Shown here piece after piece: positions 39,037 through 46,490 of a DNA stretch of 64,000 bases. Within the stretch, counting starts at the first letter, position 1, and every line of letters starts with the position of its first letter. Both the position numbers and the translations under genes were made by a program. Origin of the DNA: Agrobacterium cavarae (GTDB taxonomy: Bacteria > Pseudomonadota > Alphaproteobacteria > Rhizobiales > Rhizobiaceae); NCBI RefSeq assembly GCF_004310285.1, contig NZ_SISF01000034.1:201890-265889 (forward strand). The letters are read 5' to 3'. The notes under the pieces were generated by a model. That model was not told the DNA's origin, did not search any database, and saw nothing but the letters and a program-made list of their open reading frames with translations.

Positions 39037-40168
39037 ATGCGCAATGAAATCGTAAACGTAGTCGACGAAATCAAGCAGGCCATAAGCCTGCTGAGGAGGC
39101 ATCTTTGACTGGGACCAGGCGATAAGACGACTGGACTGGTTGAACAACAAGGCAGAGGATCCGAACCTCTGGAACGATGCCGGCGAAGCGCAGAAGCTGA
39201 TGCGCGAACGCCAGCAGCTGGATGAATCCATCAATGGTGTCCGATCGCTCGAGCAGCAGGTCAACGACAATATCGAATTGATCGAGATGGGTGAGGCCGA
39301 GGGCGACGAGGAAATCGTGCGCGAGGCTGAAGAGGCGCTGAAGGCGCTGCGCAGCGAAGCAAACCGCCGTCAGGTGGAAGCGATGCTTTCGGGCGAAGCC
39401 GATTCCAACGACACCTATGTCGAAGTGCATTCAGGCGCCGGCGGTACGGAAAGCCAGGACTGGGCGAGCATGCTTTTGCGCATGTATACCCGCTGGGCCG
39501 AGCGTCAGGGCTTCAAGGTGGAAGTGCTGGAAGTGCATGACGGCGAAGAGGCCGGCATCAAGTCTGCGACCATTCTGGTAAAGGGTCACAATGCCTTCGG
39601 CTGGATGAAGACCGAATCCGGTGTTCACCGCCTGGTGCGCATCTCTCCCTATGACAACAATGCGCGTCGTCATACGTCGTTCTCGTCCATCTGGGTTTAT
39701 CCCGTCGTGGACGACTCGATCCAGATCGACATCAACGAAAGCGATTGCCGCATCGATACCTATCGCTCGTCCGGTGCGGGTGGTCAGCACGTCAACACGA
39801 CCGACTCCGCGGTGCGTATCACGCACATTCCGACCGGTATTGCGGTTGCCTGCCAGCAGGAGCGCTCTCAGCACAAGAACCGCGCCAAGGCGTGGGAAAT
39901 GCTGCGCTCGCGCCTTTATGAGCTGGAGTTGCAGAAGCGCGAAGAAGCGGCCAATGCGCAGGCCGCGTCCAAGACGGACATCGGCTGGGGTCATCAGATC
40001 CGCTCTTACGTTCTGCAGCCCTATCAGCTGGTCAAGGACCTGCGCACGGGCGTGGAAAGCACCTCGCCAAGCAGCGTCCTCGATGGCGATCTGAACGAAT
40101 TCATGGAGGCAGCCCTTGCTCACCGCATCAGCGGTGGCGCGGGCGTGGAAGTCTCCGACATCGATTGA
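39037..40168 (+). CDS. prfB: Peptide chain release factor 2, programmed +1 frameshift
   Basis: RF2 reads UAA and UGA stop codons. Zero frame opens at ATG 39037 (MRNEIVNVVDEIKQAI, ending RRHL) and meets TGA at 39106-39108 after 23 codons. The shift site is CTT TGA C, preceded by AGGAGG at 39094-39099, the same architecture as the E. coli prfB site; in the +1 frame translation continues as DWDQAIRRLDWLNNKAEDPN from GAC 39107 to the stop at 40168, about 376 residues in all. The GGQ catalytic loop is SSGAGGQHVNTTDSAV. The anticodon-like tripeptide region reads SPY (RISPYDNNARRHTSF) instead of E. coli SPF. Frameshifting depends on slow UGA decoding when RF2 is scarce, which makes the gene self-regulating. 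Confidence 0.95.
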
Positions 40169-40195
40169 TGGCGGCCGCGCCAATTTCGATACCAG

Positions 40196-40228
40196 AACCT
40201 CCCGTGGCGCTTGCTGCGGGAGGTTTTT
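40196..40228 (+). terminator. prfB terminator
   Basis: AACCTCCCG and CGGGAGGTT pair across a 12-base loop and are followed by TTTCATTT. It starts 28 bp after the prfB stop. Confidence 0.85.
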
Positions 40229-40240
40229 CATTTACAGCAT

Positions 40241-40272
40241 CGGCCCGAAAATCAGACTCGATTTTCGGGCCG
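40241..40272. repeat. Perfect 13-bp palindromic element, REP-like
   Basis: CGGCCCGAAAATC (40241-40253) and GATTTTCGGGCCG (40260-40272) are exact inverted copies around AGACTC. It stands just after the prfB terminator. The shape resembles short dispersed intergenic palindromes of rhizobial genomes; I saw no second copy in this window. Confidence 0.6.
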
Positions 40273-40323
40273 ACGCGTCGATTCAAAAAGCTTTAGTGCC
40301 ATTCTAGGCTTGAGGAGATTGCG

Positions 40324-40788
40324 GTGAAACAGGCTCTCTATATTGTCGATGTGCAGCCGAGCTTCAATCCGCCGTCACGCCTTGTCGAGGAGATCGCAAC
40401 ACTCGCTATCAGGATGCCGAGCATAGCGAGCGTCGAGCGGCATGATGAGAGCATCACGCCATTTGAGCGGCAACTGGGGTGGACGCCCGGCAAGAATGAC
40501 GAGTCGCTTGTGGCCGCGGACCGCGTCTTCATCAAATATGGCTATGCACCGCCAAGGGAAGCTGTCGATTATCTTCTGTCGCTGCAGCTCGATCGGGTTC
40601 TCGTTTGCGGGATTCAGGCCGATACCTGTGTACTCGCGGCCGGCTTTGCCTTTTTCGATGCGGGGCTCTCTCCCACGCTGCTGCCCTGGCTAACGGTGGG
40701 ATCTAGTCTCGACCGAACGGGCGCGCTCGGTGCTCGTCTCTGGAAGCATCACTTTGGCGCGATGCTGAGTGGGCCAGACGAGATTTGA
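40324..40788 (+). CDS. Isochorismatase-like cysteine hydrolase
   Basis: A 154-residue alpha/beta hydrolase of the isochorismatase/nicotinamidase superfamily. The Asp-Lys-Cys triad is seen in YIVDVQPSF, FIKYGYAPP and GIQADTCVLAAG. The protein is short for the family and the cap regions are reduced, so the substrate cannot be assigned. The start is GTG behind GAGGAG with a 6-base spacer. Monocistronic. Confidence 0.85.
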   Translation: MKQALYIVDVQPSFNPPSRLVEEIATLAIRMPSIASVERHDESITPFERQLGWTPGKNDESLVAADRVFIKYGYAPPREAVDYLLSLQLDRVLVCGIQADTCVLAAGFAFFDAGLSPTLLPWLTVGSSLDRTGALGARLWKHHFGAMLSGPDEI

Positions 40789-40886
40789 GTTACGCGCGAG
40801 AGGGTGGGGGCGAATAGCTACGGCGCTATGCTGATGCTCTTGCCAGCCCGTCTAAGAAAGAGACGCCGAGGCACGGCGCCTTAGGT

Positions 40887-41390
40887 CTAGTTCGACGCTT
40901 TCTCGATTTTCATGTCGCCCAACTCATCGATGAGAATGGTCCATGCGTCCGGCTCCTTTTGATCCGGGTCGGTCTTCAGATGGACGGTGACGAACAGACC
41001 GGGAAGACTGGACGCGCCGGCCGAACTTTCAGGGCGGATATCCGTCACATAGGCCTTCATCTGTGTGAATTCTTCGAGCTCGAGGGTCTCGACGAGGGAA
41101 GGGCCGTCCGCAGTATAGGCGATCTGCTGGAGATAGATTTTCGCTGTGCCATCTGGCTGGCGCATGGCGACGACCTTGTAATAGCCGCGCGTGGGCTCTG
41201 GACGCGTCGACGCGCCCGTATCCGTTGGCTGTGAGGACTTTGTTGCTGTGTCCTCCACGGCCTCGCGTTCCCACATGCCGTTGCTAGTAACAAAGATGGT
41301 CGACACGGGCAGCGCATCAATGCCCGGCGTCTGCGAGAAGGCCTGACTGACGCTACCAAGCAATAGGGCTGCGGCAAGGAGGGCTTTCAT
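40887..41390 (-). CDS. Predicted exported protein of unknown function
   Basis: A 167-residue protein with a signal peptide (MKALLAAALLLGSVSQAFSQ, cleavage expected after AFS or AFSQ). The mature part has a serine/threonine/proline-rich segment (about 40-60) and then a beta-rich region (YYKVVAMRQPDGTAKIYLQQIAY, split over two strands). AAGGA lies 7 bases before ATG 41390; an ATG five codons earlier overlaps the nadK stop (TGATG) and would give coupling. I do not recognise the family. Confidence 0.75.
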   Translation of the reverse strand: MKALLAAALLLGSVSQAFSQTPGIDALPVSTIFVTSNGMWEREAVEDTATKSSQPTDTGASTRPEPTRGYYKVVAMRQPDGTAKIYLQQIAYTADGPSLVETLELEEFTQMKAYVTDIRPESSAGASSLPGLFVTVHLKTDPDQKEPDAWTILIDELGDMKIEKASN

Positions 41391-41404
41391 GGTCATGTCC
41401 TTCA

Positions 41405-42178
41405 TCAGTTGGTGAACTGTTCGGCGAGAATCCGGTCCGACCAGGAGCGATCCGGATCAGAGAGAATTCTGGCCGTCCGATCCTGCGAAAGCGCGATTTT
41501 GACGCTGCGCACGGATTTCACCTCGCGGTGATCGGCAACGGCGTTTACCGGACGCTTTTCGCCTTCTTGAACGTGGATGTCGACGGTCACCTTATTGGGC
41601 AGCAATGCGCCACGCCAGCGCCTCGGACGGAAGGGGCTGACAGGTGTCAGAGCAAGCAGCGGAGATTCCAGCGGCAGGATCGGGCCATGGGCTGAAAAGT
41701 TGTAAGCCGTAGAGCCGGCGGGCGTCGCCACCATCACGCCGTCGCAGATCAATTCTTCCAGCCGCGTCTTGCCGTCGATGTCGACACGAAGCTTTGCTGC
41801 CTGGTGAGACTGGCGGAAGAGGCTGACCTCGTTCATCGCAAGGGCGGAGACCTCGTTGCCGTCCTCGTCCACCGTGGTCATTCTGAGCGGATGGAAATCA
41901 TTGCCGGTGGCCACGGCAATGCGTTCGTGCAGCCGTCCCAGCCTGTAATCGTTCATCAGGAAGCCGACGGAGCCGCGGTTCATGCCGTAGACACGCTTTC
42001 CGAGATTCATCGTCTCATTCAAGACCTGGAGCATGAAGCCATCGCCCCCGAGCGCAACGATCACATCCGCTTCGTCGAACGAGGCATTGCCATATTCGCG
42101 GATCAGTTCTTCTCTCGCGGCCTGCGCGTGGTCTGCGGACGAAGCGACGAAGGAAATTTTATGCACTGAACGCGACAT
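41405..42178 (-). CDS. nadK: NAD kinase
   Basis: A 257-residue NAD kinase, the sole route to NADP. The nucleotide site GGDG is in DVIVALGGDGFMLQVLN; the NAD-binding GMNRGSVGFLMND, CDGVMVATPAGSTAYNFSAHGP and the C-terminal NAVADHREVKSVRSV follow the compact alphaproteobacterial form. It ends where the exported-protein gene begins, so the two are probably co-transcribed. Confidence 0.94.
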   Translation of the reverse strand: MSRSVHKISFVASSADHAQAAREELIREYGNASFDEADVIVALGGDGFMLQVLNETMNLGKRVYGMNRGSVGFLMNDYRLGRLHERIAVATGNDFHPLRMTTVDEDGNEVSALAMNEVSLFRQSHQAAKLRVDIDGKTRLEELICDGVMVATPAGSTAYNFSAHGPILPLESPLLALTPVSPFRPRRWRGALLPNKVTVDIHVQEGEKRPVNAVADHREVKSVRSVKIALSQDRTARILSDPDRSWSDRILAEQFTN

Positions 42179-42407
42179 GCGGCCATCCCGATTGATGATC
42201 TCTGGTACATGAAGAGATACCTGATGGACAAGCTCTTTCGAGGCGCAAGCGGTGACCAGCCGCTTTCCACGGTGTCCTTCGCGCCACGGTCCAGGCCGCC
42301 AGAGGAAGCCCGATTCGCATTCGCGCCATAATTATTAACAACCGACCCGCGAAGGCCGGAACAAAAGCAAACTCTCCCCGTTCTTTCAGCACAATGGAGA
42401 TTGTAAC

Positions 42408-42569
42408 ATGACCTCGCAAGGTACTTCTGGTCGCCGAAGAATTCTTGAGGCCGCGAACAAGGCCTCCATTACCACATACAAACCCATTATCGTTCCTCTT
42501 ACAGGTACCTATGTGGCAATGATCTTCCGCAGAGGCCTTAAGAGTGCGTCTAAACTGGCAAAGACTTAG
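42408..42569 (+). CDS. Small basic protein, candidate ORF of 53 residues
   Basis: ATG 42408 has GGAG 8 bases upstream and opens a 53-codon frame. The product is basic (RRRILEAANK at the N-terminus, FRRGLKSASKLAK at the C-terminus) around a short hydrophobic stretch, PIIVPLTGTYVAMIF. It lies 75 bp before the small exported protein. Coding is supported by the ribosome site only; no family is recognised. Confidence 0.45.
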   Translation: MTSQGTSGRRRILEAANKASITTYKPIIVPLTGTYVAMIFRRGLKSASKLAKT

Positions 42570-42643
42570 TCGAAACCTGGCGTGACTTGACGCTGCCGAT
42601 GACCGGTAGCCGGAACGCCACAGAGATAGCGAAGGGGAATGAC

Positions 42644-42898
42644 ATGAAGAAAGTTCTCATCATCGCCGCTGCCATGGTTGTTTCCGCAGGCGCAGCGTTC
42701 GCAGAATGTGCAAAGGGCATCGAAACAACGGCCGCCGCCCCGGGTATCGACCGCGAGTTCAAGACGGCAAGCATCGCGCCGCCAACCGAGCCCGCTCAGA
42801 AACCGGTTCTGGTTTTGAGAAAAATGGACAGGCTGCCAGGCAATGTGGAAACCGCCGTTGTTGCCTCTCCTGAGAGCGCATTGGCGCGGATGCAGTGA
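42644..42898 (+). CDS. Small exported protein of 84 residues
   Basis: The signal peptide MKKVLIIAAAMVVSAGAAFA is followed by a short mature chain (about 64 residues) with one cysteine near its start (ECAKGIE), then a proline-rich segment (IAPPTEPAQKP). AAGGGG lies 7 bases before ATG 42644; the frame is open 19 codons further upstream without a site. No family recognised. Confidence 0.65.
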   Translation: MKKVLIIAAAMVVSAGAAFAECAKGIETTAAAPGIDREFKTASIAPPTEPAQKPVLVLRKMDRLPGNVETAVVASPESALARMQ

Positions 42899-43153
42899 TC
42901 CACCTGACTAGAGCGCAATGCGTCCTGTAGGACGCCCTAATGACGCTCTGTCTTCTTTGATCTACGCATCGTGCTTGATACATCCCGCGTCCAAAGACAT
43001 TTGGGGCGGGATTTTTATACGTAGGCTATCAATTGGCTCCAGCTCTCGGCGGGCACCACATCAAACTGCGATCGCTTGCGTCTCTCTCAAGACAAGATAT
43101 CGCTGCCTATCCCACGCACAACCTTTCACGACCCACGCGTCTCCGAGCGTCTC
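42899..43153. other. Spacer without a recognised gene
   Basis: Holds a short CGTCCTGTAGGACG dyad near 42922 after the exported-protein gene; nothing else was recognised before the stop of the leftward small gene. Confidence 0.4.
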
Positions 43154-43336
43154 TTAGGAGTCGAGCTTCAGAGAAAGCTGCCGACCGCCATTCTTTTTGA
43201 GAATGTACAGAGGCTTGGCGATCATCTCCGTCTTGCGACGCAAATCGCGGCGACGCGCTTCAGCACGTTCTCTCAAATCTCTGGATTGAGCAACAAGAGC
43301 GAGTGCCTGCTCAATGGATCTCTCTGACGTCGTCAT
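43154..43336 (-). CDS. Small charged protein, predicted SOS-regulated
   Basis: A 60-residue protein, strongly charged and helical (IEQALALVAQSRDLRERAEA then RRRDLRRK), with no membrane segment; a coiled coil is plausible for residues 5-36. AGGAG (43343-43347) lies 6 bases before the ATG. A consensus LexA box starts 15 bases upstream of the start and overlaps the predicted -10. It differs from the Caulobacter SOS division inhibitors SidA and DidA, which are membrane proteins. Function unknown; induction by DNA damage is inference from the promoter. Confidence 0.75.
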   Translation of the reverse strand: MTTSERSIEQALALVAQSRDLRERAEARRRDLRRKTEMIAKPLYILKKNGGRQLSLKLDS

Positions 43337-43351
43337 CGTGAACTCCTGTTT

Positions 43352-43389
43352 GTTCTCTTTATGTTCTCATTTCGAGCCAGGATTGTCAA
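43352..43389 (-). promoter_or_regulatory. LexA-controlled promoter (SOS box)
   Basis: GTTC at 43352-43355 and 43363-43366 are separated by seven bases; on the gene's strand the box reads GAACATAAAGAGAAC, a near-ideal alphaproteobacterial LexA site. A TTGACA -35 lies at 43389-43384, and 17 bp downstream the -10 position (43366-43361, GAACAT) falls inside the distal half-site. LexA bound here would block RNA polymerase. Confidence 0.82.
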
Positions 43390-43517
43390 GGGATTCCGAT
43401 TCGCGGACGCGTATGCCCAAATAGAGGTCGAGATCAATGTGAGAATTAGGATATCGTTTGCGACGCGGCGACGACGAGTAAAGGTCGCGACTTCGAAACG
43501 GACCGTTCGAGGTGAAA

Positions 43518-43549
43518 AAGAAAAAGGCCCGGCGTGGCCGGACCTTTCA
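43518..43549 (-). terminator. Terminator of the 70-residue protein gene
   Basis: AAAGGTCCGGC and GCCGGGCCTTT pair on the minus strand around CAC, with one U-G pair, followed by TTCTTTTTC. Confidence 0.8.
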
Positions 43550-43573
43550 TCTTTCACACTGCAACTCTCCATT

Positions 43574-43786
43574 TCAGGAGAGGGCGCGGTCTTCCAAGAA
43601 ACTGTCTTCGGACAGGCGACCGCTTGCTAGTGCAACAATAGCAAGAGCTGCGTGTTGACGATCCCAGCCCGCACTTTCGGCAACCTCAAGCAGTCCATTG
43701 ATGGAAGGCTCGAGAGCGAACTGGCATTCAGCCTGGTAATCCATAGTGTCGATCTTGAGCGACGGTGGATTGATCAAAGCGCGCAT
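43574..43786 (-). CDS. Small conserved-looking hypothetical protein
   Basis: A 70-residue protein starting MRALINPPSLKIDTM, behind GGAG with 6-base spacing; a start ATG four codons earlier has no site. The chain is acidic and looks like a compact helical domain (INGLLEVAESAGWDRQHAAL). It has its own terminator. No function recognised. Confidence 0.7.
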   Translation of the reverse strand: MRALINPPSLKIDTMDYQAECQFALEPSINGLLEVAESAGWDRQHAALAIVALASGRLSEDSFLEDRALS

Positions 43787-43957
43787 TAAGCACTCCATTC
43801 TGGCGCATATCCCACTCCCCGATGTAGGGACATGCGTGAAATTCACAAGCTTTCGAAGCTCAACGTCGTAACGACGTCAAGCGATATCAAGCCACGAATC
43901 CCCCAGCGCGAGGGAGAGTCTTTTATATTAGAGATTCTGTCAACCTCGGGCAGCAGG

Positions 43958-44203
43958 TTATGCGTCGCCCCTGCTTTGTCGAAAGGGGCGCTTTCGCCAA
44001 ATGAGAAGGGCCATCACATAGAGCGCGAAGGTGACGAACCAGACGAGCGGAAAAGCAAGAAATACAGCGGCATATCCACATCCGCCATCAAAGCAGGTGC
44101 CGAAGGTGGCAGTCTGCACGACGGCCCTTGCCACAAAGAAGGAGACGAAGCCGGTTCCCGCAACGCCCGCAAGCAACAACACGATATTGGTAAACAGTCT
44201 CAT
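43958..44203 (-). CDS. Small two-helix membrane protein, hypothetical
   Basis: About 81 residues from ATG 44203, or 95 from ATG 44245. Two hydrophobic helices (FTNIVLLLAGVAGTGFVSFF and VFLAFPLVWFVTFALYVMAL) flank a loop with two cysteines (GTCFDGGCGY), and a basic tail follows. No strong Shine-Dalgarno is seen, so the start is uncertain. The hydrophobic pattern and cysteine loop argue that it is real. Confidence 0.55.
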   Translation of the reverse strand: MRLFTNIVLLLAGVAGTGFVSFFVARAVVQTATFGTCFDGGCGYAAVFLAFPLVWFVTFALYVMALLIWRKRPFRQSRGDA

Positions 44204-44245
44204 GTTGGCGGAGTATGGATAAGAATAAGACGTCTTTGCGGACAT

Positions 44246-44596
44246 CAGACAAGAAGCTGGTGTGGCTCGGATATTTTCTTGCTGAGTGCGTCTTATTTCT
44301 CGGCGCAGTGGCAGACGCCAGCCTTAAATAACGCGCTGACGGTGAAAGTGGCAGCCTCACTGGCTGAAGAATAGCTGCTAGTTATCGGTCGGTTGGCGAT
44401 TGCGGCCTTTTGACCTTTACGGACAGCGATTTTTGGAGCGCCGGGAAACGTGTCCAGCTGTGGTAACCTTAAATCCTGTTATCCGAATATTCGCTGTCAG
44501 CTTAGGCTATAGGTGGGTCGTTAAGTCAATTTCCAGAAGACGTTTAGGGAGCAATTGTCTTGTTCAGGTCAGCAAGCGGCTTCTCAGGGGGCAATT
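44246..44596. other. Spacer without a recognised gene
   Basis: Lower in GC than the neighbouring housekeeping regions. No gene, tRNA or clear terminator was seen; it must hold the promoter of the FkbM methyltransferase gene. Confidence 0.4.
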
Positions 44597-45400
44597 TTGA
44601 AGAGATATATTCGATTTCTGATCTATGTTGTCAGAAACTTTGTTATCGCGAATAGAAGATTTGTTCGCCTAGCACCTTTTGAGCGGGGAAAGATTCCGTT
44701 CTACGATAAGCGTACCAAACGGTTCTTGCACGTGTCGGTTCGAGATCACATCGACTCGATCACCGCGGATCAGGTTTTTACCGACAGTGATTACGAATTG
44801 CGCTTTCTGAGCCGCTACGACGAATTGGTGGCGTTCTATGAGCGAACCCTCTCCCAGAATAAAACCCCGTTAATCATCGACTGCGGCGCGAATATCGGCT
44901 GCTCCGCTTTATTTTTTGCTCGAGAGTTTCCAGCCGCAAAGCTCGTGGCTGTTGAGCCCGAGCGCAATAATGTCGAGATGATTAGAAAAAACTGCGCGTC
45001 GCTCAACAACGTCATCGCGGTCAACAAGGCGGTTGGCTCGACCGATGGCCTGGTGACCATTGCTGATCCGCATTGCGATAACAACGCATTCAGAATGACT
45101 CGCGAGCCGGATGGCAAGGGTGACATCCCCGTTACATCGATAGAGAGCCTCCTATCCGATTACGATCAGTATGTGCCCTTCATCATCAAAATCGACATTG
45201 AAGGTTTCGAAGAGGACCTGTTTTCGGCAAATACCGGCTGGCTCGAAAAATTTCCCCTGATGATCATCGAAACGCATGACTGGTTGCTCCCGCGCCAGGC
45301 AAATTCCAGCAACTTTCTCAAAGTCATCAGCGCAACGGGAAGGGATTTCATGCATAGAAGTGCCAATGTCTTTTCCATCTCCAACACGATCGAGATGTGA
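44597..45400 (+). CDS. FkbM-family methyltransferase
   Basis: A 267-residue SAM-dependent methyltransferase (Methyltransf_21). The SAM motif is LIIDCGANIGCSALFF, followed by KLVAVEPERNNVEMI, GDIPVTSIESLL and FIIKIDIEGFEEDLF. FkbM proteins methylate sugars or secondary metabolites; no glycosyltransferase or biosynthetic cluster is nearby. The start is taken as TTG 44597 because AGGGGG lies 5 bases upstream; a TTG 14 codons earlier is possible. AT-richer than its neighbours and isolated, which suggests acquisition by transfer. Confidence 0.85.
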   Translation: MKRYIRFLIYVVRNFVIANRRFVRLAPFERGKIPFYDKRTKRFLHVSVRDHIDSITADQVFTDSDYELRFLSRYDELVAFYERTLSQNKTPLIIDCGANIGCSALFFAREFPAAKLVAVEPERNNVEMIRKNCASLNNVIAVNKAVGSTDGLVTIADPHCDNNAFRMTREPDGKGDIPVTSIESLLSDYDQYVPFIIKIDIEGFEEDLFSANTGWLEKFPLMIIETHDWLLPRQANSSNFLKVISATGRDFMHRSANVFSISNTIEM

Positions 45401-45844
45401 AGCCTGTCGCGATCTTTCAGATTCGCTCCTTGCGCTTAGGTCCATGTTATCGCGAGCGCGACTTGCGTTGAGTCACGGCGGTTCTTCGCTGATGTTTACG
45501 GCGCAGCGCCTTGAACGGCTCTCATTTCATCACGGACATCGAAAGCCGCTGGCAGTTAGACATCGGGACGTTGGGCCATCATATCGAGCCGAACGCTGCC
45601 TGCCTTCGAGCACGTTCTGACTTACTCTATCGTACCATGACGATGTTGGCGGAATGGGGATGATCCGCCGCGTGACGTTGCCTTGGGCCGAGAGTTGTCG
45701 TTCTCTGATGACGCGTTCGGGGAGGAAGAGTGCAAGAACGAACAGCGCGAACAGAAGCTGTCTGCAACGCGCCTGAAACTTCGTCTTATTTATTAAGAGA
45801 TTTTGCAAAATTGTCTGAAACGTCAGACACTTGCGAAGAGAGAA
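45401..45844. other. Spacer with possible gene remnant
   Basis: No full gene was found. One frame encodes about 50 residues (from TTG near 45508 through TDIESRWQLDIGTLGHH to a stop near 45660) with a protein-like composition but neither a ribosome site nor a start. It may be a decayed gene. Confidence 0.3.
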
Positions 45845-45920
<76 letters not shown>

Positions 45921-46030
45921 GACCGGCACCGTGTGGCGGTGTGAGGGGGCGTATAAAGGGGTTCATTTCCCTTGTCTAGCGCCAATGACGAAATATTCCG
46001 ATTTTTCTTTCGAGAGGCATATCATTTTCA

Positions 46031-46056
46031 GAAAAAAGCCCGGAAATCCGGGCTTC
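46031..46056 (-). terminator. Terminator of the GlsB-like gene
   Basis: AAGCCCGG (46036-46043) and CCGGGCTT (46048-46055) form a perfect 8-bp stem with a 4-base loop; six T residues follow on the minus strand. Confidence 0.88.
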
Positions 46057-46082
46057 TTCCGTAAGAGATTTTTTTCGGCGAC

Positions 46083-46334
46083 CTAGCGTCTTATTGCTCG
46101 CGCCACGGCGATCAGGATGCAGGCACCGATGAAGCCCGCGATCAAATATCCAATCCAGCCGCCCAAAACGATTCCGAACACCGACAGGATGGCGTTGGCG
46201 ATCACTGCGCCCACGATCCCGAGGATGATGTTCATCAAAACACCCATATTGCTCTTCATGAACTGCTCTGCGAGCCAACCGGCGATGCCACCGATAATGA
46301 TTGCTGCGAGCCAACCGATACCTGCTGATTCCAT
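46083..46334 (-). CDS. GlsB/YeaQ/YmgE-family stress-response membrane protein
   Basis: An 83-residue protein with three hydrophobic glycine-rich helices: IGWLAAIIIGGIAGWLAEQF, VLMNIILGIVGAVIANAIL, and LGGWIGYLIAGFIGACILI. The GxxGGWLAE and NIxxGIxGAxxG patterns define the transglycosylase-associated (Tag/GlsB) family of inner-membrane proteins, often stress-induced, of unknown mechanism. GGAGGG lies 5 bases before the ATG. Monocistronic. Confidence 0.9.
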   Translation of the reverse strand: MESAGIGWLAAIIIGGIAGWLAEQFMKSNMGVLMNIILGIVGAVIANAILSVFGIVLGGWIGYLIAGFIGACILIAVARAIRR

Positions 46335-46490
46335 GATTACCCTCCATCTATGGACACTATTTGCTTGTGCGCACTTTAATGGTTGAGACGAGAAGAAGTT
46401 CCACGGCTTGGGTATGAGACTGCTGTTGAATTGCCTTATACGGCGATTATGTAGGCCAGAAGATTCGGCAGAAGCAAAAGGGTAGGTTCG

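Noticed and set aside
45738..45770. Cluster of GAAC words near 45745, possible LexA box
   Set aside because: Spacings between the GAAC words are 0, 5 and 9 bases, none is the required seven.
45530..45808. Leftward 92-codon frame with a hydrophobic start
   Set aside because: No Shine-Dalgarno, arginine-rich C-terminus typical of chance frames, overlaps a better remnant candidate.
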